Below are positions 51,480 through 60,220 of a stretch of 64,000 nt of DNA, piece by piece. The position numbers were made by a program, and so were the translations under genes. Below the pieces are notes generated by a model. That model saw nothing but the letters and a program-made list of their open reading frames with translations. It was not told the origin of the DNA and did no database searches. Each line of letters starts with the position of its first letter. Within the stretch, counting starts at the first letter, position 1. Source of the DNA: [Enterobacter] lignolyticus SCF1 (GTDB taxonomy: Bacteria; Pseudomonadota; Gammaproteobacteria; Enterobacterales; Enterobacteriaceae). Location: the NCBI RefSeq assembly GCF_000164865.1, contig NC_014618.1, positions 2,976,001 through 3,040,000 on the forward strand, in the 5' to 3' direction.

Positions 51480-52490
51480 TTAGATGTGCGTGACGATTTC
51501 TTTAATCAGCGGCGGGCCTTTAAAAATAAACCCGGAATAAATCTGCACCAGCGTCGCGCCAGCCGCCAGCTTCTCGCGTGCGGCAATCACCGAGTCAATG
51601 CCTCCAACGCCAATAATCGGCAAACGACCATTTAATTCTGTCGACAGTAAACGAATAATTTCTGTACTTTTCAGCTGCAGCGGACGACCGCTTAAGCCGC
51701 CGGTTTCATCACAGTGTTTCATTCCCTGGACGAGGGAGCGGTCGAGCGTTGTATTGGTCGCAATAACGCCATCGATATTATGACGGACTAAACTATCGGC
51801 AACCTGGATCAATTCTTCAGGCAAAAGATCCGGGGCGATCTTGACGGCCACCGGGACATATTTCTGGTGCTTCGCCTGCAGCTCGCTTTGTTTATTTTTT
51901 ATCGCCGACAGTAAATCATCCAGCGCTTCGCCATATTGTAGCGTACGCAAGCCTGGGGTATTCGGCGATGAAATATTAATCGCAATATAACCGGCATAGG
52001 CATAGACTTTTTCCATACAAATCAGATAGTCATCTTTACCCTGCTCCACCGGCGTATCTTTATTTTTACCGATATTAATACCGAGAATACCGTCAAAATG
52101 CGCCTTTTTAACGTTCTCGACCAGGTTATCAACCCCGTGGTTATTGAAGCCCATTCGGTTGATAAGCCCCTCGGCATCCACCAGGCGGAAGATCCTCGGC
52201 TTGTCGTTACCCGGCTGCGGGCGCGGCGTTACCGTACCTATCTCAATGGAGCCAAATCCCATTGCGCCAAGCGCATCAATGCACTCGCCGTTCTTATCCA
52301 GACCTGCCGCCAGACCCAGCGGGTTTTTAAAGGTCAGTCCCATGCAGGTCACCGGTTTTGACGGCACCTTCTGGCGCACCAGCGCCTCGAGCGGCGTACC
52401 GGTAACACGGCGTAATTGCTGAAACGTAAATTCATGAGCGCGCTCTGGGTCGAGCTGGAAAAGGGCTTTACGAACGAAGGGGTAGTACAT
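51480..52490 (-). CDS. pyrD: Dihydroorotate dehydrogenase (quinone), class 2
   Basis: Oxidises dihydroorotate to orotate on the inner membrane, passing electrons to quinone. It is 336 aa from the ATG at 52490. The amphipathic N-terminal extension (MYYPFVRKALFQLDPERAHEF) that anchors class 2 enzymes is present. The FMN and active-site region includes GLAAGLDKNGECIDAL, NISSPNTPGLRTLQ (catalytic Ser) and IGVGGIDS. Regulation is visible in the leader hairpin and PurR-like site. In E. coli the ssu genes stand next to pepN here; they are absent. Confidence 0.97.
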   Translation of the reverse strand: MYYPFVRKALFQLDPERAHEFTFQQLRRVTGTPLEALVRQKVPSKPVTCMGLTFKNPLGLAAGLDKNGECIDALGAMGFGSIEIGTVTPRPQPGNDKPRIFRLVDAEGLINRMGFNNHGVDNLVENVKKAHFDGILGINIGKNKDTPVEQGKDDYLICMEKVYAYAGYIAINISSPNTPGLRTLQYGEALDDLLSAIKNKQSELQAKHQKYVPVAVKIAPDLLPEELIQVADSLVRHNIDGVIATNTTLDRSLVQGMKHCDETGGLSGRPLQLKSTEIIRLLSTELNGRLPIIGVGGIDSVIAAREKLAAGATLVQIYSGFIFKGPPLIKEIVTHI

Positions 52491-52505
52491 GAACTCTCCT
52501 GGATT

Positions 52506-52523
52506 CCCGGTGTGCAAACCGGG
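52506..52523 (-). promoter_or_regulatory. CTP-sensing leader hairpin of pyrD
   Basis: On the minus strand CCCGGT and ACCGGG form a hairpin directly upstream of the AGGAG ribosome binding site. A CATAAT -10-like hexamer lies at 52529-52534. In enterobacterial pyrD, high CTP favours a start at C that includes this hairpin and hides the ribosome binding site; low CTP shifts initiation to G. Confidence 0.8.
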
Positions 52524-52585
52524 GGCGTATTATGTTCTATCCGGCGCAGAAAGGGAATTGACCTGCGGCAAAAAAAACCGCAGTA

Positions 52586-52600
52586 AGGCAATCGTTTTCT
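52586..52600. promoter_or_regulatory. PurR-like operator of pyrD
   Basis: On the minus strand AGAAAACGATTGCCT resembles the PurR palindrome (GCAAACGTTTGC core), with the central ACGATTG conserved. E. coli pyrD is a known PurR target. The match is imperfect. Confidence 0.55.
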
Positions 52601-52621
52601 TTCAGTTATCTCCCGCTTAAA

Positions 52622-52650
52622 AAGAAAAACCCCTCTCTGCCGGAGAGGGG
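52622..52650 (-). terminator. Terminator of pepN
   Basis: On the minus strand an 8-bp stem CCCCTCTC/GAGAGGGG with a short loop is followed by TTTTTCTT, about 20 bp after the pepN stop. Confidence 0.88.
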
Positions 52651-52668
52651 TTGGTCAACAAACACGGA

Positions 52669-55281
52669 TCAGGCCAGCGCTTTGGTGATTTTTTCGAACA
52701 GATCGCCGGAAAGGTTTTCCAGCCCTTTAAGCTGCTCAAGCGCGGCACGCATCTTCTCCTGACGTTTTGCGTCATAGCGCTTGAGGCGGATCAGCGGCTC
52801 GATCAGGCGAGAGGCCACCTGCGGGTTGCGGCTGTTCAGTTCGGTCAGCATTTCGGCGAGGAACTGATAGCCGCTGCCGTCCGGGGCGTGGAACGCCGCC
52901 GGGTTGCTGCTGGCAAAGGCGCCGATCAGCGAACGCAGACGGTTCGGGTTATTCATGCTGAACGAGCGATGCCCCAGCAGGCTGCGAACGGTTGTCAGCA
53001 CGTTATCCGCCGGGCTGGTGGACTGCAGAATAAACCATTTATCCATTACCAGACCGTCGTGATGCCACTTGTCATCATACTCCTGCATCAGCGCATCGCG
53101 ACACGGCAGCTGCGCCGCCACCGCGGCGGCCAGCGCGGCCAGCGCGTCGGTCATGTTGTCCGCGTCATGATACTGATGGCTCACCAGCTTATCCGCAAGA
53201 TCCGCATCGCCGAACGCCAGATAGCGCAGACAGGTATTGCGCAGCGCGCGTTTGCCGATGTCGGCATGCTCAACGCGGTACTCCGCCAGCTTGTTGGCGT
53301 TATATATCGCAAGGAACTCATCCGCCAGCTCGGCCGCCAGCGTGCGGGTCAGCGCATCACGCACCGCCGCGATGGCGATCGGGTCGATAATCTCAAACAG
53401 TTCGGCAATTTCGTTTGCCGACGGCAGCGTGAGGATTTCCGCCGCCAGCGCCGGGTCGATTTTTTCATCCAGCAGAATGGCGCGGAACGCATCGGCAACA
53501 TGGACCGGCAGCGACAGCGGCTGCCCCTGCTGGTGACGGGCGACGTTGAGCTTAATGTAGGTGGCCAGCAGGCTTTGCGCAGCATCCCAGCGGGAGAAGT
53601 CGTTACGGGCGTGGCGCATCAGGAACGTCAGCTGCTGATCGCTCCACTTATATTCCAGCTTCACCGGCGCCGAGAATTCGCGCAGCAGCGAAGGCACCGG
53701 CTGGAACCAGACGTTGTCAAACACAAACGTTTGTTCCGCCTGGGTGACGTTCAGCACGTTATGCACCGGATGACCGCCCTTCTGCAGCGGGATCACCTGC
53801 CCCTGGTTGTCGTACAGTTCGATATCAAACGGAATATGCAGCGGCAGTTTTTCCGGCTGGTCCGCCGTCGGCGGCGTACGCTGTTTGATGGTTAAAGTGT
53901 ACTGCTCCGTTTCCGGATTGTAATCGTCGTGTACGGATACGATCGGCGTACCGGACTGGCTGTACCAGCGGCGGAAATGGGACAGATCGACGTTAGAAGC
54001 ATCTTCCATCGCCTGCACGAAATCATCGCAGGTGGCGGCGCTGCCGTCGTGGCGTTCAAAGTAGAGCTGCATGCCCTTCTGGAAGTTGGTCTCCCCAAGC
54101 AGCGTATGCAGCATCCGAATCACCTCCGACCCCTTCTCGTAGACGGTCAGGGTATAGAAGTTATTCATTTCGATAACCATGTCGGGGCGAATCGGGTGCG
54201 CCATCGGGCTGGCGTCTTCCGCGAACTGCATGCCGCGCATGGTGCGCACATTGCTGATACGGTTTACCGCGCGGGAGCCGAGGTCGGAGCTAAACTCCTG
54301 ATCGCGGAACACCGTCAGGCCCTCTTTCAGGCTGAGCTGGAACCAGTCGCGGCAGGTGACGCGGTTGCCGGTCCAGTTATGGAAATACTCATGGCCGATC
54401 ACGCGTTCGATATCAAGGTAGTCTTTATCGGTCGCCGTATCGGTGCGCGCCAGAACATACTTGGAGTTAAAGATGTTCAGACCTTTATTTTCCATAGCGC
54501 CCATATTAAAGAAGTCGACGGCGACGATCATATAGATGTCGAGATCGTATTCGAGACCGAAACGATCTTCATCCCACTTCATTGAATTTTTCAGCGACGT
54601 CATCGCCCACGGCGCGCGATCGAGATTGCCGCGGTCAACGTACAGCTCAAGCGCGACGTCCCGGCCAGAGCGGGTGGTATAGGTATCACGCAGGACGTCG
54701 AAATCGCCGGCGACCAGCGCAAACAGGTAACACGGTTTCGGGAACGGATCCTGCCACTGCACCCAGTGACGTCCATTCTCCAGTTCGCCCTGCGCGATAC
54801 GGTTGCCGTTAGAAAGCAGGAACGGATATTTGGTTTTATCGGCGATGATTTTGGTGGTAAAACGCGCCAGCACGTCCGGGCGGTCCAGGTACCAGGTGAT
54901 GTGACGGAAGCCTTCCGCTTCACACTGGGTGCACAACGCCTCGCCTGACTGATAGAGGCCTTCCAGCGCCGTGTTTGTCGCCGGGCTAATTTCGTTAACG
55001 ATTTTCAGCGTGAAGCGCTCGGGCAGCCCGCGAATCACCAGCTGATGATTTTCTTCTTTATAGTCATTCCACGGCTGGTCGTTTACCTGCACTGACACCA
55101 GCGTCAAATCTTCGCCATTAAGGCATAGCGGAACGTCAGACGCTGCGTGACGGGTAACCTGGCTTTCTGCCGTCACGACGGTTTTTGCGGCATCCAGGTC
55201 AAAGGTCAGGTCAATATCGCTGATCAGGTAATCCGGCGCACGGTAGTCGTGGCGGTACTTGGCTTGGGGCTGTTGTGTCAT
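52669..55281 (-). CDS. pepN: Aminopeptidase N
   Basis: M1-family zinc aminopeptidase, 870 aa, the E. coli length. The substrate motif GAMEN is in NMGAMENKGLNIF (about 260) and the zinc site HEYFHNW with the downstream Glu (KEGLTVFRDQEFSSD) at about 296-320. It is the major broad-specificity aminopeptidase of the cytoplasm. Monocistronic, with its own terminator, and divergent from pncB. Confidence 0.97.
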   Translation of the reverse strand: MTQQPQAKYRHDYRAPDYLISDIDLTFDLDAAKTVVTAESQVTRHAASDVPLCLNGEDLTLVSVQVNDQPWNDYKEENHQLVIRGLPERFTLKIVNEISPATNTALEGLYQSGEALCTQCEAEGFRHITWYLDRPDVLARFTTKIIADKTKYPFLLSNGNRIAQGELENGRHWVQWQDPFPKPCYLFALVAGDFDVLRDTYTTRSGRDVALELYVDRGNLDRAPWAMTSLKNSMKWDEDRFGLEYDLDIYMIVAVDFFNMGAMENKGLNIFNSKYVLARTDTATDKDYLDIERVIGHEYFHNWTGNRVTCRDWFQLSLKEGLTVFRDQEFSSDLGSRAVNRISNVRTMRGMQFAEDASPMAHPIRPDMVIEMNNFYTLTVYEKGSEVIRMLHTLLGETNFQKGMQLYFERHDGSAATCDDFVQAMEDASNVDLSHFRRWYSQSGTPIVSVHDDYNPETEQYTLTIKQRTPPTADQPEKLPLHIPFDIELYDNQGQVIPLQKGGHPVHNVLNVTQAEQTFVFDNVWFQPVPSLLREFSAPVKLEYKWSDQQLTFLMRHARNDFSRWDAAQSLLATYIKLNVARHQQGQPLSLPVHVADAFRAILLDEKIDPALAAEILTLPSANEIAELFEIIDPIAIAAVRDALTRTLAAELADEFLAIYNANKLAEYRVEHADIGKRALRNTCLRYLAFGDADLADKLVSHQYHDADNMTDALAALAAAVAAQLPCRDALMQEYDDKWHHDGLVMDKWFILQSTSPADNVLTTVRSLLGHRSFSMNNPNRLRSLIGAFASSNPAAFHAPDGSGYQFLAEMLTELNSRNPQVASRLIEPLIRLKRYDAKRQEKMRAALEQLKGLENLSGDLFEKITKALA

Positions 55282-55500
55282 AAAAAACCTTTAGCATCTT
55301 TTGTAAAGTGTCGAACCCAGTCTATTCCTGTTGTGCATTTCGCGCTATGCAGAATCTTCATCTTTTCAGGGGCAAAGGCGCAAAATGCTACATTTATATA
55401 ACATGAGGCACGAAATGCCCTCGACCCTTCTTTAGGCTTGTGGTGTGATCGGGGTTCAATAAATCGATAAACAAGGTATACTCCAGCGGTTTTCACTCGT

Positions 55501-55518
55501 TGTTTATTGTACTAAACG
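55501..55518. promoter_or_regulatory. NadR operator of pncB
   Basis: TGTTTA-N6-TAAACG matches the NadR box consensus TGTTTA-N6-TAAACA at all but one base. It lies 30 bp upstream of the pncB ATG. NadR represses pncB when NAD is plentiful. Confidence 0.85.
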
Positions 55519-55547
55519 CTCCTTGACGAGGATGCTATTTGCGCACC

Positions 55548-56750
55548 ATGACACTATTCGCTTCCCCTGTTCTGCACTCGATGCTAGATACGGATGCTTA
55601 CAAGCTGCATATGCAGCAGGCTGTCTTCCATCATTATTATGATGTACATGTGGCGGCGGAATTCCGCTGCCGCGGCGACGATCTGCTCGGCATTTATGCA
55701 GACGCCATTCGCGAGCAGGTTGAGACGATGCAATCGCTCAAATTGCAGGATGACGAATACCAGTGGCTGTCCGGGCTTCCTTTCTTTAAGCAGGATTACC
55801 TCAACTGGCTGCGCGAATTCCGCTATGACCCGCGTCAGGTCACCGTCAGCAATGACAACGGCAAGCTGAATATCCGGCTCGAAGGGCCGTGGCGTGAAGT
55901 CATTATGTGGGAGGTCCCGCTGCTGGCGGTAATCAGCGAGCTGGTTCACCGCTACCGCTCGCCGGACGTCGGCATCCCGCTGGCGCTGGAAACGCTTGAA
56001 CATAAGCTTGCTGATTTTTCCCGCATGACGGCCGACATCGACACATCGGCCTTCCGGTTGATGGATTTCGGCACCCGCCGCCGCTTCTCCCGCGACGTGC
56101 AGCAGGCTATCGTTGAGCGCCTGCAGCAGGAGCCGTGGTTTGTCGGCACCAGCAATTACGATCTGGCGCGCCGTCTGTCGCTGACGCCGATGGGCACCCA
56201 GGCGCACGAATGGTTCCAGGCGCACCAGCAAATTAGCCCGGAGCTTGCCACCAGCCAACGCGTGGCGCTGGCGGCCTGGCTTGAGGAATACCCCAACCAG
56301 CTGGGGATCGCCCTCACCGACTGCATCACCATGGATGCGTTTTTGCGTGATTTCGGTCCTGAATTCGCGCAGCGCTATCAGGGCCTGCGCCATGACTCCG
56401 GCGACCCGGTGGAATGGGGTGAAAAAGCCATCGCCCATTATGAAAAGCTGGGCATCGATCCGCTGAGCAAAGTGCTGGTATTTTCGGATAATCTGGATTT
56501 AGGCAAGGCCGTTGAGCTGTACCGACACTTCTCCTCCCGCGTGAACCTGAGTTTCGGTATTGGCACCCGTTTAACCTGCGATCTTCCCCAGGTGAAACCA
56601 CTGAATATTGTCATTAAACTGGTTGAATGTAACGGTAAGCCGGTTGCCAAACTGTCAGACAGCCCGGGGAAAACCATCTGCCACGACAAGGCGTTTGTCC
56701 GGGCGCTGCGCAAAGCCTTTGACCTTCCTCAGGTGAAAAAGGCCAGTTAA
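55548..56750 (+). CDS. pncB: Nicotinate phosphoribosyltransferase
   Basis: Makes nicotinate mononucleotide from nicotinate and PRPP with ATP, in the NAD salvage pathway. It is 400 aa from the ATG at 55548, the E. coli length. Conserved regions: DTDAYKLHMQQAVFHHYYDV, LMDFGTRRRFSRDVQ, FVGTSNYDLARRL, and GLRHDSGDPVEWGEKAI with LVFSDNLDL. It is divergent from pepN, with a NadR box in the shared region. Confidence 0.97.
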   Translation: MTLFASPVLHSMLDTDAYKLHMQQAVFHHYYDVHVAAEFRCRGDDLLGIYADAIREQVETMQSLKLQDDEYQWLSGLPFFKQDYLNWLREFRYDPRQVTVSNDNGKLNIRLEGPWREVIMWEVPLLAVISELVHRYRSPDVGIPLALETLEHKLADFSRMTADIDTSAFRLMDFGTRRRFSRDVQQAIVERLQQEPWFVGTSNYDLARRLSLTPMGTQAHEWFQAHQQISPELATSQRVALAAWLEEYPNQLGIALTDCITMDAFLRDFGPEFAQRYQGLRHDSGDPVEWGEKAIAHYEKLGIDPLSKVLVFSDNLDLGKAVELYRHFSSRVNLSFGIGTRLTCDLPQVKPLNIVIKLVECNGKPVAKLSDSPGKTICHDKAFVRALRKAFDLPQVKKAS

Positions 56751-56757
56751 TCGACAA

Positions 56758-56787
56758 AGGGAGCCCTGAAGGCTCCCTTCTTCTTTA
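56758..56787 (+). terminator. Terminator of pncB
   Basis: An 8-bp stem AGGGAGCC/GGCTCCCT is followed by the T-rich TCTTCTTTATTT. Confidence 0.85.
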
Positions 56788-56915
56788 TTTATTTACCAAT
56801 TCTCTTCGCCGCGCTGCGAAATCTACTTGTCTGATGACAGATGACAGGTAACATAGATAACTCCCTTTTTGGGGAGCAATGACATTTCTATTGGACTATT
56901 AACAGAGAGATTACT

Positions 56916-58316
56916 ATGAGCGTTGTGCCTGTAGCCGACGTACTCCAGGGCCGTGTCGCCGTTGACAGCGAAGTCACCGTGCGCGGATGGGTGCGTACTC
57001 GCCGAGATTCAAAAGCTGGCTTTTCCTTCCTCGCCATCTATGATGGTTCCTGCTTTGATCCTGTACAGGCCGTTATCAATAATTCTCTGCCCAATTACAA
57101 TCAGGAAGTGCTGCGTTTGACCACCGGCTGTTCGGTTATCGTCACGGGCAAAATCGTTGCTTCTCAGGGTCAGGGCCAGGCGTATGAACTCCAGGCGACG
57201 TCCGTGGAAGTCACCGGTTGGGTTGACGATCCGGATACCTACCCTATGGCGGCGAAGCGTCACAGCATCGAATATCTGCGTGAAGTCGCGCACCTGCGTC
57301 CGCGCACCAACCTGATTGGCGCGGTAGCCCGCGTTCGCCATACTCTGGCGCAGGCTCTGCACCGTTTCTTTGACGAACAAGGGTTTTTCTGGGTTTCCAC
57401 ACCGCTTATCACCGCCTCGGATACCGAAGGCGCCGGCGAGATGTTCCGCGTATCGACGCTGGATCTGGAAAACCTGCCGCGTAACGATCAGGGCAAAGTC
57501 GATTTCGACAAAGACTTCTTTGGTAAAGAAGCCTTCCTGACCGTTTCCGGGCAGCTGAACGGCGAGACCTATGCCTGCGCGCTGTCGAAGATCTACACCT
57601 TCGGCCCGACATTCCGTGCGGAAAACTCCAATACCAGCCGTCACCTGGCGGAGTTCTGGATGCTGGAGCCGGAAGTCGCGTTTGCCGATCTGGAAGACAA
57701 CGCCCGTCTGGCGGAAGCCATGCTGAAGTATGTCTTTAAGGCGGTGCTGGAAGAGCGCCCTGACGATATGAAGTTCTTTGCAGAACGCGTCGACAGCGAA
57801 GCCGTCAGCCGTCTGGAGCGTTTTATCAACGCTGATTTCGCCCAGGTGGATTACACCGATGCGGTTACGATTCTGGAAAACTGCGGTAAAACCTTCGAGA
57901 ACCCGGTGTTCTGGGGCGTTGACCTCTCTTCCGAGCATGAGCGTTATCTGGCCGAGCAGCACTTCAAGGCGCCGGTTGTCGTGAAGAACTACCCGAAAGA
58001 TATCAAGGCGTTTTATATGCGCCTTAACGATGACGGCAAAACCGTTGCCGCGATGGACGTACTGGCGCCGGGTATCGGCGAAATTATCGGGGGTTCCCAG
58101 CGTGAAGAGCGTCTTGACGTACTGGATGCGCGTCTCGCTGAAATGGGCCTGAATAAAGAAGACTACGCCTGGTATCGCGATCTGCGCCGTTACGGCACCG
58201 TACCGCATGCCGGCTTCGGTCTCGGCTTCGAGCGTCTGATTGCCTATGTCACCGGCGTACAGAACGTTCGCGACGTGATCCCGTTCCCGCGTACCCCGCG
58301 TAACGCCAGCTTCTGA
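56916..58316 (+). CDS. asnS: Asparaginyl-tRNA synthetase
   Basis: Class IIb aminoacyl-tRNA synthetase that charges tRNA-Asn, 466 aa as in E. coli. The N-terminal OB-fold anticodon-binding domain (VTVRGWVRTRRDSKAGFSFLAIYDGS) is followed by the catalytic domain with motif 2 FRAENSNTSRHLAEFWMLEPE and motif 3 GFGLGFERLIAYVTG. Essential gene, followed by a strong terminator and the long ompF upstream region. Confidence 0.98.
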   Translation: MSVVPVADVLQGRVAVDSEVTVRGWVRTRRDSKAGFSFLAIYDGSCFDPVQAVINNSLPNYNQEVLRLTTGCSVIVTGKIVASQGQGQAYELQATSVEVTGWVDDPDTYPMAAKRHSIEYLREVAHLRPRTNLIGAVARVRHTLAQALHRFFDEQGFFWVSTPLITASDTEGAGEMFRVSTLDLENLPRNDQGKVDFDKDFFGKEAFLTVSGQLNGETYACALSKIYTFGPTFRAENSNTSRHLAEFWMLEPEVAFADLEDNARLAEAMLKYVFKAVLEERPDDMKFFAERVDSEAVSRLERFINADFAQVDYTDAVTILENCGKTFENPVFWGVDLSSEHERYLAEQHFKAPVVVKNYPKDIKAFYMRLNDDGKTVAAMDVLAPGIGEIIGGSQREERLDVLDARLAEMGLNKEDYAWYRDLRRYGTVPHAGFGLGFERLIAYVTGVQNVRDVIPFPRTPRNASF

Positions 58317-58337
58317 TTGCCTGAACGATGTAAGCAT

Positions 58338-58365
58338 AAAAGCCAACCCGCGGGTTGGCTTTTTT
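58338..58365 (+). terminator. Terminator of asnS
   Basis: Stem AAAGCCAACCCG/CGGGTTGGCTTT with TTTTT following, about 20 bp after the asnS stop. Confidence 0.93.
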
Positions 58366-58925
58366 ACATTTTTGTCAGGTTTTGTGAATAAATTTCTTCA
58401 AATTTAAACGTCAACCGGCATTCCTGCCCTAAATGTTACACTCCGTTTCGCGACACAATTCTGCACAAAAAACCACCGCACCAGCGATTGCACTTAAGTA
58501 CCGCTTGTTCTAATAGCATAAAATTTGAGCTATAGCGCGGCTCTCCGGACGTCCAGACACATTCCTCAGAAATACTCTTTTCCGTTCTGTTTTTGCGCAA
58601 TAAATGAACCACTAAGAATTAAATATAATTATTTCATATAGATAAATGTTATAGCGCATACTTTTTCGACAACCAGACAGGAAGTTTGAGGTCGTTCACA
58701 AAGTTCCCGTAAATACACAAATTTTTACACATTATTTCTTTTTGTAACTCTTTCAGGATATTTGTAGCACTTTCAGGCTAGCGAAACGTTGGTTTGAATG
58801 GAAATATGCCTGTCAGACACAGAAAGACACCAAACTCTCATCAATAGTTCCGTAAATTTTTATTGACGAAAACTATTGGCGGCAGTGGCAGGTGTCCATA
58901 AAAAACCTAATGAGGGTAATAAATA
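58366..58925 (+). promoter_or_regulatory. Long upstream regulatory region of ompF
   Basis: A 560-bp AT-rich stretch without a gene. From about 58720 on, the sequence follows E. coli ompF closely: an OmpR-binding region, then TAGCGAAACGTTGGTTTGAATGG around the promoter, the leader ACACCAAACTCTCATCAATAG, and GAGGGTAATAAATAATG at the start. The distal part (58380-58700) would hold the far OmpR (F4) and IHF sites, but I cannot place them with certainty. Confidence 0.75.
58722..58775. promoter_or_regulatory. OmpR boxes F1-F3 of ompF
   Basis: Three successive T-rich, C-containing half-site pairs (TTTTTACACATTATTTC, TTTTTGTAACTCTTTCA, TTTGTAGCACTTTCA) occupy the place of the E. coli F1-F3 OmpR sites, directly upstream of the promoter. 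OmpR phosphorylation controls osmotic expression of this porin. Confidence 0.65.
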
Positions 58926-60035
58926 ATGATGAAGCGCAATATCCTGGCAGTGGTTATCCCTGCCCTGCTGGTAGCTGGTGCGGCCAACGCAGCAGAAATC
59001 TATAACAAGAACGGCAACAAGCTGGACTTCTACGGTAAAGTTAACGGCGAGCACGATTTCGTTACCACCGGTAACGACGGTAACAACAACAGCAAAGACG
59101 GTACCTACGCGCAGATCGGTTTCAAAGGCGAAACTCAGATCAACGACTTGCTGGTGGGTTACGGCCAGTGGGAATACCGTATGATGGCTAACACCCCGGA
59201 AGGTGCTCAGGCTAGCAAAAACCGTCTGGCCTTCGCGGGTCTGAAAGCGGGCGATTACGGCAGCATCGACTACGGCCGTAACTACGGTATCGTGTACGAC
59301 GTTGAGTCCTACACCGATATGGCGCCGTCCTTCTCCGGTATGACCTGGGGCGGTAACTACGTAGACAACTTCATGACCAGCCGCGGCACCGGCATGCTGA
59401 CCTACCGTAACAGCGATTTCTTCGGTCTGGCTGATGGCCTGCACTTCGGCGTTCAGTATCAGGGCAAAAACGAGCGTACCGACGTTAACACCGCTAACGG
59501 CGACGGCTTCGGCTACTCCCTGGGTTACGACTTCGGCGAAGGCTTCGGCGTAATCGGTTCTTACAGCAACGCCAACCGTACCCTGAAACAGGAAGCTGAC
59601 GGCAAAGGCAGCAAAGCTGAAGCATGGGCACTGGGCGCGAAATACGATGCCAACAACGTATACCTGGCAACCGTTTATGCTGAAACCCGCAACACCACCC
59701 GTACTGGTTCTAGCGGCGACGCTGGCTTCGCTAACAAAACTCAGAACTTCGAAGTTGTTGCTCAGTACCAGTTCGACTTCGGCCTGCGTCCGGCAATCTC
59801 CTACGTGCAGACCAAAGGTAAAGACCTGTCCCCATCAGGCTCCTTCAAAGGCGGTGATGCTGACCTGTCGAAATTCATCCAGATCGGCGGTACTTACTAC
59901 TTCAACAAGAACTTCAACGTCTGGGCTGACTACTACATCAACCTGCTGGACAAAAACAGCGCCTATGCAGAGTCTGTTGGCGGCATCAACGGCAACGACG
60001 ACATGGCTGCAGTCGGTGTGACTTACCAGTTCTAA
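58926..60035 (+). CDS. ompF: Outer membrane porin OmpF (OmpK35-like)
   Basis: Trimeric general porin, 369 aa, with a 22-residue signal peptide (MMKRNILAVVIPALLVAGAANA). The mature part begins AEIYNKNGNKLDFYGK and ends in the aromatic residue F (TYQF), as required for assembly. The position between asnS and aspC is that of ompF. The constriction loop reads YTDMAPSFSGMTWGGNYVDN, lacking the PEFGGD motif of E. coli OmpF and resembling the Klebsiella OmpK35 type, which has a wider pore. OmpR control is indicated by the boxes upstream. Loss of such porins commonly lowers beta-lactam uptake; the frame here is intact. Confidence 0.96.
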   Translation: MMKRNILAVVIPALLVAGAANAAEIYNKNGNKLDFYGKVNGEHDFVTTGNDGNNNSKDGTYAQIGFKGETQINDLLVGYGQWEYRMMANTPEGAQASKNRLAFAGLKAGDYGSIDYGRNYGIVYDVESYTDMAPSFSGMTWGGNYVDNFMTSRGTGMLTYRNSDFFGLADGLHFGVQYQGKNERTDVNTANGDGFGYSLGYDFGEGFGVIGSYSNANRTLKQEADGKGSKAEAWALGAKYDANNVYLATVYAETRNTTRTGSSGDAGFANKTQNFEVVAQYQFDFGLRPAISYVQTKGKDLSPSGSFKGGDADLSKFIQIGGTYYFNKNFNVWADYYINLLDKNSAYAESVGGINGNDDMAAVGVTYQF

Positions 60036-60063
60036 TCAGTACGCCACTTTGTTATATGCTTGA

Positions 60064-60090
60064 AAAACAGGGCTCCGGCCCTGTTTTTTT
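60064..60090 (+). terminator. Terminator of ompF
   Basis: A 10-bp stem AAAACAGGGC/GCCCTGTTTT with a TCCG loop continues into seven T. Confidence 0.93.
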
Positions 60091-60220
60091 ATGTCTGCCA
60101 GTTAAAAATAGCGACTTTCAAAAAGCCGCTCGCTTTTCGTCGCAAACGGTTGGCTTTTTATGAATCTACCGTTAACCTGAGAGTGGATTTTCCCCTCAGT
60201 AATCACAATGGAACCTCGTC

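Noticed and set aside
57009..58346. 445-codon open frame antisense to asnS
   Set aside because: It is a shadow of the essential, fully conserved asnS; the product has no recognisable domain and no ribosome binding site context. Similar long antisense frames over pepN, rlmL, the iron permease and pncB were rejected for the same reason.
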